Under the pieces are notes generated by a model, which was not told where the DNA came from, did no database searches, and saw nothing but the letters and a program-made list of their open reading frames with translations. A stretch of 23,399 nucleotides of DNA from Glomus cerebriforme (lineage: Eukaryota; Glomeromycota; Glomeromycetes; Glomerales; Glomeraceae). The stretch is taken from positions 83,455 through 106,853 of the forward strand of contig QKYT01000367.1 in the NCBI GenBank assembly GCA_003550305.1, read 5' to 3'. This document shows, in pieces, positions 10,196-19,652 of the stretch (position 1 is the stretch's first letter; each line of letters opens with the position of its first letter). Position numbers and translations under genes: made by a program.

Positions 10196-10300
10196 CTATT
10201 CTAAAACTAAAGAATTCTTTTTTCTCGAATTCCCTATATAATCAAATTCTTGAACAATTTGTCTTTTGGGTTTAGTGGATAATTCATCCCTCCCAGCCAT
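10196..10300 (-). CDS. Small open frame, possibly the first exon of a lost gene
   Basis: ATG at 10300-10298 opens a 34-residue frame beginning MAGRDELSTKPKRQIVQEFD and ending at TAG 10198-10196. Composition is basic and polar with a normal amino-acid mix, and the DNA is noticeably less AT-rich than its flanks, which is why I list it despite its size. Past the stop the same frame continues in a similar style (KKTNTIRR) for about ten codons, so the stop may be a mutation in a longer gene. No domain is recognised. It lies just downstream of the kinase at 10591-11903, on the same strand. Confidence 0.3.
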   Translation of the reverse strand: MAGRDELSTKPKRQIVQEFDYIGNSRKKNSLVLE

Positions 10301-10590
10301 AATGATTATTCTAACCACATACATTTTCCATGTAAAAAAAAAATAAGCTAAAATAAATTACACATATTAAAAGTATTTCATAATAAAATCATATTTTCCA
10401 GTTTCATATAAAAAATACTGTAATTTTTTTACTAATGTATTAAANTTTGTTTATGCTTACATAATTATTTTTAATTTTATAATCTATTAATTTTTCAATT
10501 GAGAAATATCAATTTGTAGATTTTCTATCAAATAAAATAAAATTTATTAGATTTTTTTTTTTTTTAATATTTTTCAAACAAAATAAAAAT

Positions 10591-11903
10591 TTATTTACCA
10601 GAATATTCAGTGCTTATAATATTATCATATTGTTTATAATAATCATCCGAATTTTTTGGTTCAGGAAGATTATTAAAATTAAGTAGTCTGCTTGTATAAA
10701 TAGCTTCTGAATGCGTTTCATATGATAAGCTAGTCAAAGTCACATTACTAGTTTGTAATTTATTTTTATCTGCTTCTTTAATTTGTCTTTGTAATTCTGC
10801 TTGTTCTCCAGAATGAAAGCACCATGTATGTAAATATTATACACTTCACTTGCTGTTGGACGATTTAATTGATTTGCATCTAAGCATCTTTTAATTAAAT
10901 GCACAATCAATTGAGGTACTTTAATATCAAACCTTGGTCTGAGTCCTTGGCAAATTTTTAATGCTAAATTTTGATTATGGCTTACATCATGATAAGGAGG
11001 TAAACCAGAAATTACTTCATACATAATTATACCAAAACCATAAATATCAGCAGCTTTGGTATAATTTTGTCCTCTTAAAATTTCAGGAGCAATATAAGGT
11101 AANANGCCATATNTACTATTTTTTGTATTTTCTGTTGCAATATAATCTGCAGGTTTACATAATCCCATATCAGTTATACAAGCATTATCACCATTATGAA
11201 GTATATTGCCAATATGTAAATCTCGATGAATTAGCTCATTTGCATGAATTTTTTCAAGACCATTTGCAATATAAAATAAATTACTAATTTTAATATACCA
11301 ACTTAATTTAACATTTGTATTTAAATAATTTCGTAAATTTCCATTCTCTGCATAATCTAAAACTATCATATAATTTTTTGTATCTGGATCTTGAGTTATT
11401 CCATAAAGTCTAATAATAAAACCACCTGAAATTTTATGATGCGAAGTAATCTAAATTGTACATTTTATAAAAAATAAATTGATAAAAATTATACTTCAAA
11501 AATTCACTAAATGGTAAATTAATTTATACCTCATTGATAAATTCTAATCTAACATTTTTTGAATTATTTAAACTTTTTAGAGCTACTTCCTTATTAGGTC
11601 CATATCGTATCCAATTTTGATTTTTATTATCCCATTTAGTTATATATCCATCAATCCATTTTGCTTTATACACTTTGCCAAACCCGCCTTTTGCAATATA
11701 TTTAATATTATAAAATCTATTATAAGGTATCCACTCTAATACTTTAATATAATAAGTTGCTGATAGCTGAGTATGTTGAAAAATTTGTCAATAACATCAT
11801 TACCACTGGTCCAATTTTTGAAATTTTGTTGAAATCGTTCTGCGTTACATGTGTTACACCAATAATCTTTATCTTCGAGTATACATTCTATACACCGATC
11901 CAT
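10591..11903 (-). CDS. TKL-type protein kinase, two exons, with two frameshifts
   Basis: Predicted to transfer phosphate from ATP to Ser/Thr/Tyr of an unknown partner, probably in the cytosol (no signal peptide or membrane segment). Exon 1 is 11903-11530 and exon 2 is 11450-10591, with a 79-bp intron (gtataaat...acaatttag) joining in phase, for about 411 codons. Residues 1-19 hold C4-x2-C7 and C16-x2-C19, a possible zinc-binding knuckle, then NWTSGNDVIDKFF. Kinase motifs in order: glycine loop KGGFGKVYKA, VALKSL (ATP-binding Lys), hinge MIVLDYAENGNL, HRDLHIGNIL (catalytic Asp and Asn), ITDMGLCK (DMG in place of DFG), PYIAPEIL and the C-lobe. The C-terminal tail ends NIISTEYSGK before TAA 10593-10591. 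A single-base loss in the T run at about 11783-11779 and a second shift near 10825-10840 break the frame, and bases 11103, 11105 and 11113 are ambiguous. Assembly error or recent pseudogenisation are both possible. Family assignment is firm; activity is not. Confidence 0.85.
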
Positions 11904-12129
11904 AGTTCAATAGTTTGTTTTGAAAATAATATAAATAAATTTTATTACATGAAAAATAAAAATAAACAATATCAAAAGAATAGGAAGAATATTTAAAAAG
12001 GAAAAATGTTATGCTAAAAAAAGGAATTTCTTTTTATGCATCAGGAATTTCAAATTCTGTGCAACAAATACAGTATCATGATACGATTTTAAACTAAGAT
12101 CGACATATCGCTAAATTCTGCTTAGCCCA

Positions 12130-12548
12130 ATTTATCACAAAATGTTTTGATTACGTAATTGAATTTTTTTTATTTAATAGACAAAAAAAAATAAATTTTT
12201 TACAAATAAAATGAATTAAAAAGTTTTTAATTAGATTTCAATTAAAAGCAAATATTCTCACATCAAAATTTGAAAGTTCGAATAATGAGAACTTGTTTTT
12301 TTAAAAAAAGAAATATTTATTACTGTATATTATTTTTCCGTTTTTGTAACTATTCTTTTGGTATAATGGTACAGTTACAATTACAATTAATAATCATTCA
12401 TTTGCAATCCTTTTTAATTGTAAAAAAAGATTGAATGGATTCTTTTGAGATCAAAATTTTTGTACAGAATTGATGTTTAATGAATCGGAAAAAAAAAAAT
12501 TTAATTCAATTTGATTTTATTACAAAAATTTTAATTATTCTTATTAAC
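12130..12548 (-). repeat. Dispersed repeat copy B2
   Basis: Inverted counterpart of 3784-4190, matching over about 400 bp with indels. The best-conserved blocks are 12437-12473 (rich in atcaaaatttttgtacagaa), 12341-12367 (ccgtttttgtaactattctttt), 12232-12258 (aattaaaagcaaata) and 12532-12545. It lies about 230 bp upstream of the kinase ATG, so it may contribute to that gene's upstream region. No open frame. Confidence 0.65.
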
Positions 12549-14221
12549 TTCCATTAGATCTTGCAAATTATTTAAAAGATAATTTTAATACTTCAAAGAA
12601 CACTTTACAACAATGTATTCCTTTTATTAAATTCTTTAATTTTAACTCCTAAAAGAATATTTGAAATTTCTAATCAGAATCGTTAGAAGTTTTGCATCAA
12701 GAATCCGTATAACAAATATTTAATGTACTGAAATATCAGAATAAACTATTCTTTTAATTAGGGTATGGAGAATATAAAGTAATATAAAAGCTGAGTTGCT
12801 TAGTCATTAAATTTATAACGAAAATTGAAATTTTTGTAATTTGATTTATTTCCAACTTATATGAATCTTTGAATTTTTTTAGCTAATTAAAACCAATAAT
12901 TTCATTTATTTTGCAACAGTTGAAAAATCTAAATTTTTTTTTTGAGGTGATTCTTCTATTTAAAAATTTGTTTTAATATACAGTACATTGCAAAATATAG
13001 ATATTATTTATGATAATCTAATGAAATTTTAAAAGAATATTTAATTTTTTGCCTTAATTTAAATTCATAGAATAAATTAAGTAAAAAGTATAAAATAAAT
13101 TAATAAATATAATTTTTTTTGATTCTATTTCAATTGTTATTATTTTTAAAAACCCTAAATTAATTTTAATTTTAATTTTTTAAATCTATTTTCTTTCTTT
13201 AAAAAAAAATCCAACATCTCAAACTAACATCTAATATAGCACGGGATTTTCTTTCTTTCACCATTAAGAAATAATTAATCCAAAGTAAATTTTTTAATTT
13301 GATAAACTAATAAGTTTCATAAATAAAAATCCTTTTGATTTATCTTTTTTTTAAAAAAAAATTCAAAGTTTATTTAAACAAATAAAAAGTTATTAACTTG
13401 ACAATATAATCACGTATACAGCATAATCTTATGGTCTGAAAAGCGTATTATACTAAAATATATGAGTAAAATTTCATATCTTAAACTATATCAGATATCT
13501 TAGAATTTTTAATTACTCCATAATTCTTCTTTATAAATAGAATCAATTGTAAGCATAGAATGTGCAGGTCGACTTATAAATTAAACTCTCCATTTTCCAA
13601 TGTTACTACTTCATCAAGTATTCGATATACTGTAATTAATAATAGTGGCTTCAAGATGATGACAATTAAAAAGATCATAATTACTAATTAATAAACTGTC
13701 ACCAGTTGCATTCAACTGAAATATACATGAAATATTGAAAATGATACATCGAGTTGATCCATATTTCCATTACGAAATTATACCAAGAGATTAACTAAAA
13801 ATCATATAAAAAAATGAGGCATGTTTCACTAATTAATCCTTTCTATCTGTTTCGTGCAAATAAAAATTGATAAAATTTTTAATAAATCACAAAACTTATT
13901 AAACAAAAGAAAATTCACAATCAAAAAAATGAGGTATTTTATGGTTATATCACAGTATTTCTACCCTTAGATGTCTAAAATTTGCAGACATTTTACTGAT
14001 AGAACATTTTGAATGATTTGCCATTTCGTCAATATGAATATATTATTTTTTTTTAAAAAATTATTAGCTTTGTGAAATTTTGATAAATATCATAGCAATA
14101 AATAAATTATTATACTGTCTTTCAAAAAATTTAAGGATGAATAATTTCATTTTAACTCTTTTAACTTAAAAAAGTTAAAAAAAAAATATATATATTAAAT
14201 TAATTATTAGCCTTCATTCAT
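12549..14221. other. Long AT-rich stretch without a supportable gene
   Basis: No gene is recognised. Poly-A/T tracts are frequent (12940, 13195-13210, 13345-13360, 14045-14060). On the minus strand 13716-13612 is a 34-codon open stretch (LNATGDSLLISNYDLFN) and near 13560-13610 a second frame reads LDEVVTLENGEFNL. These look like traces of an old gene but are too short to assign. Confidence 0.35.
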
Positions 14222-14350
14222 TTATTGATGTTGCATTTTTAGTACTCGTGGTGTAAGATACTTCTTGATAATTTCATTAACCAATTTAAAGTATCTATCT
14301 GCAATATTAGGCAAGTCAATGGTGGGATTTTGATTTATTAGAAGTCTCCA
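14222..14350 (-). pseudogene. Exon-like fragment, family not recognised
   Basis: A 42-codon frame from 14350 to TAA 14224-14222 reads NPTIDLPNIADRYFKLVNE and continues in a Lys-rich helical style (IIKKYLTPRVLKMQ). Composition is protein-like and the frame is clean. It lies downstream of the dead kinase on the same strand, but no kinase C-lobe motif is present, so I regard it as separate. A mobile-element-associated protein is possible. Confidence 0.35.
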
Positions 14351-14876
14351 AAAAAAAAATTTAAAATGATTTAATTTTTATCATTGGTTCTTTAGAATTA
14401 CTTTATTAGTCAAACTGCGTTTTAATTTATTTACATCAATATTTTAGATATAAAATATCAAATTTATGCCTTATCTGTTATTATGAAAAATTAAATGTGA
14501 AGAAATTTTTTTTTGATAAACCAAAGTCCGTTAATCTAATATTTTTCTGATGTATAAGTATATTGTTCGCATGCTTTAATTACGAAAAAAAGGTATTCAT
14601 TAATATATTTAATCTCTATCAAAGCAAATTGATTAAAATAATATAAATATGCTAAATTAATACATTCTCATCAACGCCATCACAATGAATAATGCAAAAA
14701 TTCAATTCTACAGCACTCGTTAGTTTCACTTGTCACTCCAATAAAGTCGTTAAAATGTTCATTTAAATAAGTATTTAGCGTACCACCATTTGCAAATTCT
14801 AAGATTAAAAAGTATCTCTAATACCAACCTTCTACTTTCATGATTCCATATAGCCTTACAATATTTTCATGATGTA

Positions 14877-15632
14877 CCAAACCGGTTTGAATTTAAAACG
14901 ATTGCTGAAACCGGTTGATGAGCGTAATTCTTGCCAGAATTATGAGAATTTCTAAATAAGGAAATTAGGTATGCCGACGTAATTCGGGCCAAACTCATAG
15001 TGCTGACTCGCGTGATTATTAATAGAGTTAGCATTTACCCGGCCCGAATTATGTAGATTTATTATGTTTCAATAATTTATCATAATTTTTTATAATTACA
15101 ATAATTTATCATAATTTATCATAATTCCTCATGATTTCTCAATAATTCTCAAATTTCTCATAAAATTCAATTTCTCATTATAATTTCTCATAATAATTTC
15201 TCATAATTTCTATAATAATTTTCATAAATATCTCATAATAACTATAATAACTTCTCATTATCTCATAATAATTTCTCATAATTCTTCATAATAATTTCAT
15301 AATAATTTCTCATAATAATTTCTCATAATTTCTCATAATATCTTATAATAATTTCTCATAATAATTTTATAATTTCATAATATCTCATAATAATTTCCCA
15401 TAATTCCTCATAATAATTTCTTCATAATTCTTCATAATAATTTTAATGTCTTATAATATATATATTTATTAAAAATAATTATGATTAGTATTTGGTGAAT
15501 TACGGTAATTTCACAGGAAAATTTCATAATTCGGATGCGCGCAACCGGTTTGTATAAAACCAGTTTAAAATGGGTTGGACCCGATTCGATTCGTTTAAAC
15601 CCAGTTTGCAAAATACACAACCGGTTCTAACC
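14877..15632. mobile_element. Non-autonomous element with AACCGGTT-bearing ends inside the dead kinase
   Basis: Both ends carry paired AACCGGTT words. The left end reads aaaccggtttg (14879), then gaaaccggttgatgagcg (about 14910) and gaattatgagaattt. The reverse complement of the right end reads gaaccggttgtg (from about 15627), then caaaccggttgcgcgc (15555-15540) and gaattatgaaatttt. This is an imperfect terminal inverted repeat of about 65-100 bp. The interior contains two more gaattatg/cggcccgaattatg blocks and an AT-rich tandem array, with no coding frame. The flanking kinase reading joins neatly as ...YMI/VHHENIV, which fixes the boundaries to within about 10 bp. I could not identify a clear target duplication. 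The size suggests a MITE-like derivative of a DNA transposon. Confidence 0.6.
15066..15445. repeat. Degenerate tandem array of ataatttctcat-like units
   Basis: About 380 bp of near-continuous ataatttctcat variants (units of roughly 10-13 bp with indels). It forms the core of the surrounding mobile element and resembles the gaattatgagaa motif at the element ends, suggesting expansion of a subterminal motif. Confidence 0.8.
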
Positions 15633-15785
15633 TCTATCATATACACTCTTAACTGGCAAATTATAAAGCAATAAACCTTTAGTTTTTTATTTAATAAACT
15701 TTTAATTAATTACAATTATTGTATTGTACCTCTTTTTACAACTTCTTTAATAGTTTGTTTATCATCATTAAAGGATTTTAGACAA

Positions 15786-16714
15786 AAAAAAAAGATCAGA
15801 AATGTACCAACTAACACGAACAACATTTCAATATGAGTTTTTTTTCTATTTGTTAAATGTTTTTGAAATTCAGGTATTCATATTATTTGATATGTTCTTC
15901 GGCAATTGAATTATTTAGCAAATCAATATAATAATTAAAGTCTTTTAGTTATCACTACTATCTGACATTACTGATTTTGTTTAAAATAAATTTTTGTTGC
16001 ACGATGCAGCATGGCATTTCTGATTACCCAATTTGGTTGTCACATGATAAGAATTATTAATCGTTAAAAAATAAAAATGGTAAAGTTGAACATAAAATAA
16101 AATTTAAAAGAATAGAATTAAATTACCCAATAGTTTGTGTAAAAAAAATTATTATAAATATTATAAATCTGTTGTATTACAAAATATTAGCAGATTTTGC
16201 ATTAGTCACGAATTATGATTCATTTTGAACGGTATTATTTAAATAGTTACGTTATGATTTGTTGATACCATTACGGTATGGTTATATATTTACAGTTATG
16301 ATCACTAATTTGCCAGTATAATAATTCATTTACTAATCATATCATACCTATTCTGTCTGTAGTATATATTACTACTACTAAAGTTACAGGTATGATATGA
16401 AATTACATTACAAAGGATCATACCTATAATATCATTAAAATTTACACAAGCGGTCAGCTGATAATTAAAGACAAAGCTGAAGTCACCCAACTAAAAGCAA
16501 AGATAAACAGTTTATAAAATGAAAAATGATTATAATGTATTACTTTTAAATAGTCTAAAATATTGAGATTTTTATTGTAATTTACGAACTATATAATAAA
16601 ACTGCTGAATTCACTTTATTTGCTATATACAAATTTTGATTGATATTATGCATTTGTAATTGTTATCAAATATGCAAAAGATTACTATCTAAATTTGAAT
16701 TATGCTAAATTGCC
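15786..16714. other. Gene-poor spacer with a small inverted repeat
   Basis: No gene recognised. The arms aggtatgat (16388-16396) and atcatacct (16417-16425) form a perfect 9-bp inverted repeat with a 20-base loop. Another atcataccta lies at 16341-16350, and taccattacggta (16268-16280) is partly palindromic. This could be a degraded small transposon end. Confidence 0.35.
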
Positions 16715-16935
16715 ATTTTTATAGAAAAATTTCTGAACTATTTATCATTAATTCTATTTATCTGCTCATTTCCAATTCCATCTTTTTAAGTTGCATTTCT
16801 TTTAGCTTTAAGTCAATTTCATTTTGTTTGAGTTGCAACTTTCTCTCCTCTAATGCAATTCATCTTTTTTCGATTTCAAGATCATGAACAATTTCTTTAT
16901 TGTCATCCTTAATAATATTTAATTGTTAATCTTAA
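16715..16935 (-). pseudogene. Coiled-coil protein remnant
   Basis: The minus-strand frame starting near 16935 reads DDNKEIVHDLEIEKR, a stop, then ALEERKLQLKQNEIDLKLKE with further heptad-like Leu/Lys/Glu sequence (MQLKKMELEMSR), another stop, and a short tail. Charged residues alternate with Leu/Ile in a typical coiled-coil spacing over about 55 residues. Such segments end many DNA-binding (for example Myb/SANT-like) proteins in this fungal group, but no DNA-binding domain is visible here. Two in-frame stops mark it as a remnant. Confidence 0.45.
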
Positions 16936-17157
16936 CTATCATAGTTATTACCAAATCATAACATCAATATTAAAAATATTAAATTAATAATTAAATTACT
17001 AGTATGATTAGCATCATGCCCATTCATACCTGTATATTATTGATTGTACCTTACCTTTCATACAATATAATACCATAATACTTTACTGTATACTCATTTT
17101 GAATACTAGAAAAAAAATGTAGTAAATCATTGTTGCGTAATGCATACATAAAAGTAT

Positions 17158-17404
17158 AAAAATAGAAAATTGCGTGATGTGACTCATCTATTTAATTTAT
17201 TGTTGTATTATTATTAATTTTGGTCTTAATTTTCTTAATTTATCCTAATTGTATTTTCATCTCTATAATCCTTTTTAAAACCTACCTCCTTTAAATTCCC
17301 TTTTTAGCTTCCTTATACTGTATATAAAGTCTTCATATCAGGCAAGGTCTAATGGTCGAGTCTCTCCTAAATGGTTGGTTTTGTTTAGACTATAATTTCC
17401 TCTT
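17158..17404 (+). repeat. Dispersed repeat copy A2, inverted relative to A1
   Basis: Matches the reverse complement of 2066-2400 over about 250 bp with indels: ccttatactgtatat at 17311-17325, atatcaggcaagg at 17335-17347 and gagtctctcctaa at 17358-17370, plus the hairpin region 17172-17188. The A-box-like word aggtctaatgg (17345-17355) fits the tRNA A-box consensus except at its first base. The corresponding B-box region (about 17382-17398) is eroded. About 90 bp inside A1 (the part around 2215-2310) are shortened here. Confidence 0.6.
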
Positions 17405-17889
17405 TTGTGATTTAACTCAAAAAACAAGTAATGATATTCCTATTAGTGAAAAGCACAAAATAGTACACATTGAGATGGACATAATGAGTGAAAGAAAGTA
17501 AACAAAATGATAAAGAAAATATAAGAATTGGATAAGACAAATTAAAGAGACATATATAAATTATTTTGAAAATGAAATTCAATTATGAGTAAAATTAGAC
17601 AAACAACAAAAAAATAATTTTATTGAAATATGGTAAATTAGATTTCTGAATAGTACTGAAAGGAGCAAAAAGATAACAAACTTTGAAAAGACTAATAGAT
17701 TGGACATCCATATGAAAAAGCAACAATTTTGTACAGAATGCATCATTAAAAATATTCAAATCACTTAATTTCACTTTCATTTCATGAAAGCTTTTAATTT
17801 AACCCATTAAAACTCAAGTTGTTAGATTCTTATTTGGATAATAATAGTAACCCAAATGATAATATTTGCTCCCTTAGATATGGAAATAT
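17405..17889. other. Spacer without a recognisable gene
   Basis: No convincing frame. A 61-codon minus-strand stretch (17780-17595) is hydrophobic/Phe-rich and lacks any motif; I leave it out as a gene. Confidence 0.3.
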
Positions 17890-18400
17890 TGATGGGTTAT
17901 TGTTCAAATAATGTTAATATGAATATTGTTTCTTCAATTTCAAGATGGATCGATATAATCGATGCTAAAATTAAATTCGCTTATGCAAGAGAATATTTGA
18001 ATTTCAATTATTATTAGAGCGAGGAAACAAAGACGGATACATTATGTGATAATATACCTTATACTGTTACATTCATTGAAGTACAAGGAACAGAAAAAAT
18101 TATAGATATAATCATTTGATATGAAAGGTTAACGATAGTAAAATTGGCATAGTCAAAGATAGTTTATATTTTTCTTAAAGAATAAGAAGGATAACTTTAA
18201 AGATCCTATCTTCAGTCATTTGAAAGATATGGACAGTTTATCATGATGAATATGGACCTACATTTTGTTCTAATATTGAAATATTTGTATTTGAAAATGG
18301 TGATTCAAAGAAAATAATTTTATTTAGTGTAAACAACAAAGTAAATTAGAGATACAAAGGATATTTCAAATTATAAAGAAAGTAGTTTAATAAGTTAGAT
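17890..18400 (+). pseudogene. TLDc-domain protein fossil
   Basis: Several plus-strand frames together give the outline of a TLDc domain. Near 17910-18015 is VSSISRWIDIIDAKIKFAY. Near 18040-18115 is CDNIPYTVTFIEVQGTEKII, matching the TV..I.V.GT.EI.GGYNP strand in this family. Near 18150-18230 is YFSLKNKKDNFKDPIFSHLK (typical FIFSLKN...ILS.VK). Near 18230-18320 is YHDEYGPTFCSNIEIFVFE, matching the GPxFG motif, and near 18345 RDTKDI matches the IRDTKG terminal block. Each step needs a frame change and there are stops between blocks, so the gene is dead. TLDc proteins are linked to oxidative-stress protection and V-ATPase regulation in other eukaryotes. In AM fungi they are often BTB-TLDc fusions, but no BTB part is visible here. 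Confidence 0.6.
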
Positions 18401-18770
18401 GAATATACGTGATATTGAATTTAATTGTTTAAAATCATGATTAAAATAAGTATTATGAATAAAACTAAAGTTATTGTATTATAACTGCTTTATTGCTTNA
18501 TATTTTTCGATAAAGACATTAAAATCAAGCATCTTTTAAATAAAAANGCGATTCATAAATATATTTGTTGCAGCATAAATTTTAAATTATCATCAACTAG
18601 GTTAGTTTAAACATGGCTAGGATAAGCAAAAATTTTCCTCCCACATGATTTCATATAAACATGTTGTTATAAAAACTCAAGAAAGTTCTTACATTCACGA
18701 ACTTGACGTATATATAACACAGCAAATTTGAACAGTAAGTTTCAGTTAATGAATGANAAACTTTCACAAA
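18401..18770. other. Spacer; possible promoter of the small open frame downstream
   Basis: No gene. Ambiguous bases at 18500, 18547 and 18757. A TATA-like word (tatatataa, 18709-18717) lies about 54 bp before an ATG at 18771, in slightly less AT-rich DNA, so it could be the promoter of the short frame there. Confidence 0.3.
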
Positions 18771-18872
18771 ATGGATNAACTTTTAGCATCTATTGAAACC
18801 ACAAGACAAGTCCTAATATATATTATAAAGAATCAATATGCACTATTCAAATTAATCGAATTTGCTAAATAA
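18771..18872 (+). CDS. 33-codon open frame behind a TATA-like word
   Basis: The ATG at 18771-18773 follows a TATA-like element by about 54 bp. The frame reads LLASIETTRQVLIYIIKNQY and ends at TAA 18870-18872 (base 18777 is ambiguous). It could be a small peptide gene or the first exon of a lost gene. No domain, and the evidence is thin: the length is within chance for this base composition. The following stretch to 19193 shows nothing recognisable. Confidence 0.2.
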   Translation: MDXLLASIETTRQVLIYIIKNQYALFKLIEFAK

Positions 18873-19193
18873 TAATAAACTTTTTGTGAATCGCGGGTGT
18901 TTGTTAAGGCTTTTAATTTTTTTTTTTTGAGCGAGTATTTTAAGCGATATCCACCAGCAGGGAACAAATGCAAAAATTATTCAAAAATTGGAAAATTTAT
19001 AATTCAAGATTCCAATTAGTATCACTGTTTACTACAATAACTCCTATGATAGATATTACAATCAAAGTTGGACAAACAAATATTAGAAAATAAATTACGT
19101 TGATAGATAGCTCTTTCCTCTTACTAAACTTGGATGCTGAAACATTTCAGCTATATGCCGAATTCCAAATACCTTTCGACATATACAAGTTGC

Positions 19194-19308
19194 CGAAATC
19201 CCAAATCTCCAATATGGAAATGACTGAAATTTGGGATTTTTGGATTTCAGCAACATTTGGGATTTTGGCAACGATTTGGGATTCCAGCATCAGTTTGGGA
19301 TTTTGGTA
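19194..19308. repeat. Four imperfect units of atttgggatttt, with one inverted half-unit
   Basis: Units begin near 19226, 19250, 19268 and 19287 with a spacing of about 19-24 bp (atttgggattttt, catttgggattttgg, gatttgggattcc, gtttgggattttgg). An inverted copy, gaaatcccaaatctcc, lies at 19196-19211, so the block can fold back on itself. A 69-codon frame running through it is a product of the repeat. Confidence 0.6.
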
Positions 19309-19478
19309 ACGATCATATACCTTATAATCAAGATTTGGTCCCGATATGGATTAACATCATCACCATAAGTTTAAGTCGATCGTATATATAAAGTTGATGC
19401 ATATTAAGGAAACAGTCACCTGATTTAAGCGGGTCATACAAATAAAGTATCAAAATCTTAAATGTATAGTATATATAT

Positions 19479-19652
19479 ATTAAAGTTGTACTAAAGTTAT
19501 AGTATAGTTATATTAAGTATAGTAAATCGATAGTAAATCGATATTAAAGTTATAGTAAATTGATATTAAATGTATATTAAATGTATAGTAAATTGATATT
19601 AAAGTTATAGTAAATGTATAGTAAACTTATAATAAATATATAATAAAGATAT
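19479..19652. repeat. 11-bp minisatellite
   Basis: Twelve consecutive units of exactly 11 bp run from 19521 to 19652 (agtaaatcgat twice, then attaaagttat, agtaaattgat, attaaatgtat and variants). Looser units of the same length occur at 19479-19511, separated by one 9-bp unit. The array overlaps the 3' end of the transposase pseudogene by about 26 bp. Confidence 0.85.

Larger units (their letters stand above)
14510..15785 (-). pseudogene. Dead TKL-type protein kinase, split by a mobile element
   Basis: Reading the minus strand: near 15775 CLKSFNDDKQTIKEVVK gives the ATP-binding Lys strand and the start of helix C. An intron 15729-15653 (gtacaat...tttgccag) follows, and an extra base in the A run before it breaks phase. 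The next exon reads LRVYMI to about 15635, where the kinase sequence stops in the AACCGGTT-ended element. It resumes at 14876 as VHHENIVRLYG, followed by hinge LILEFANGGTLNTYL. Near 14700-14650 comes IIHCDGVDENVLI, the catalytic loop with HRD changed to HCD, then a stop. Near 14545-14515 is IRLTDFGLSK with an intact DFG. Nothing recognisable of the C-lobe beyond that remains. The order of motifs leaves little doubt about the family. The lost Arg of HRD, the stops and the insertion show that it is not functional. Confidence 0.75.

Noticed and set aside
12073..12084. Perfect 12-bp palindrome gtatcatgatac upstream of the kinase
   Set aside because: It is short and AT-rich, with no second copy nearby; it cannot be separated from chance.
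15066..15445. CRISPR-like array
   Set aside because: Units are short, contiguous and degenerate, with no spacers, in a eukaryotic context.
15432..15620. 62-codon minus-strand frame at the right end of the mobile element
   Set aside because: It runs through the AACCGGTT terminal repeats of the element and has no protein-like pattern.
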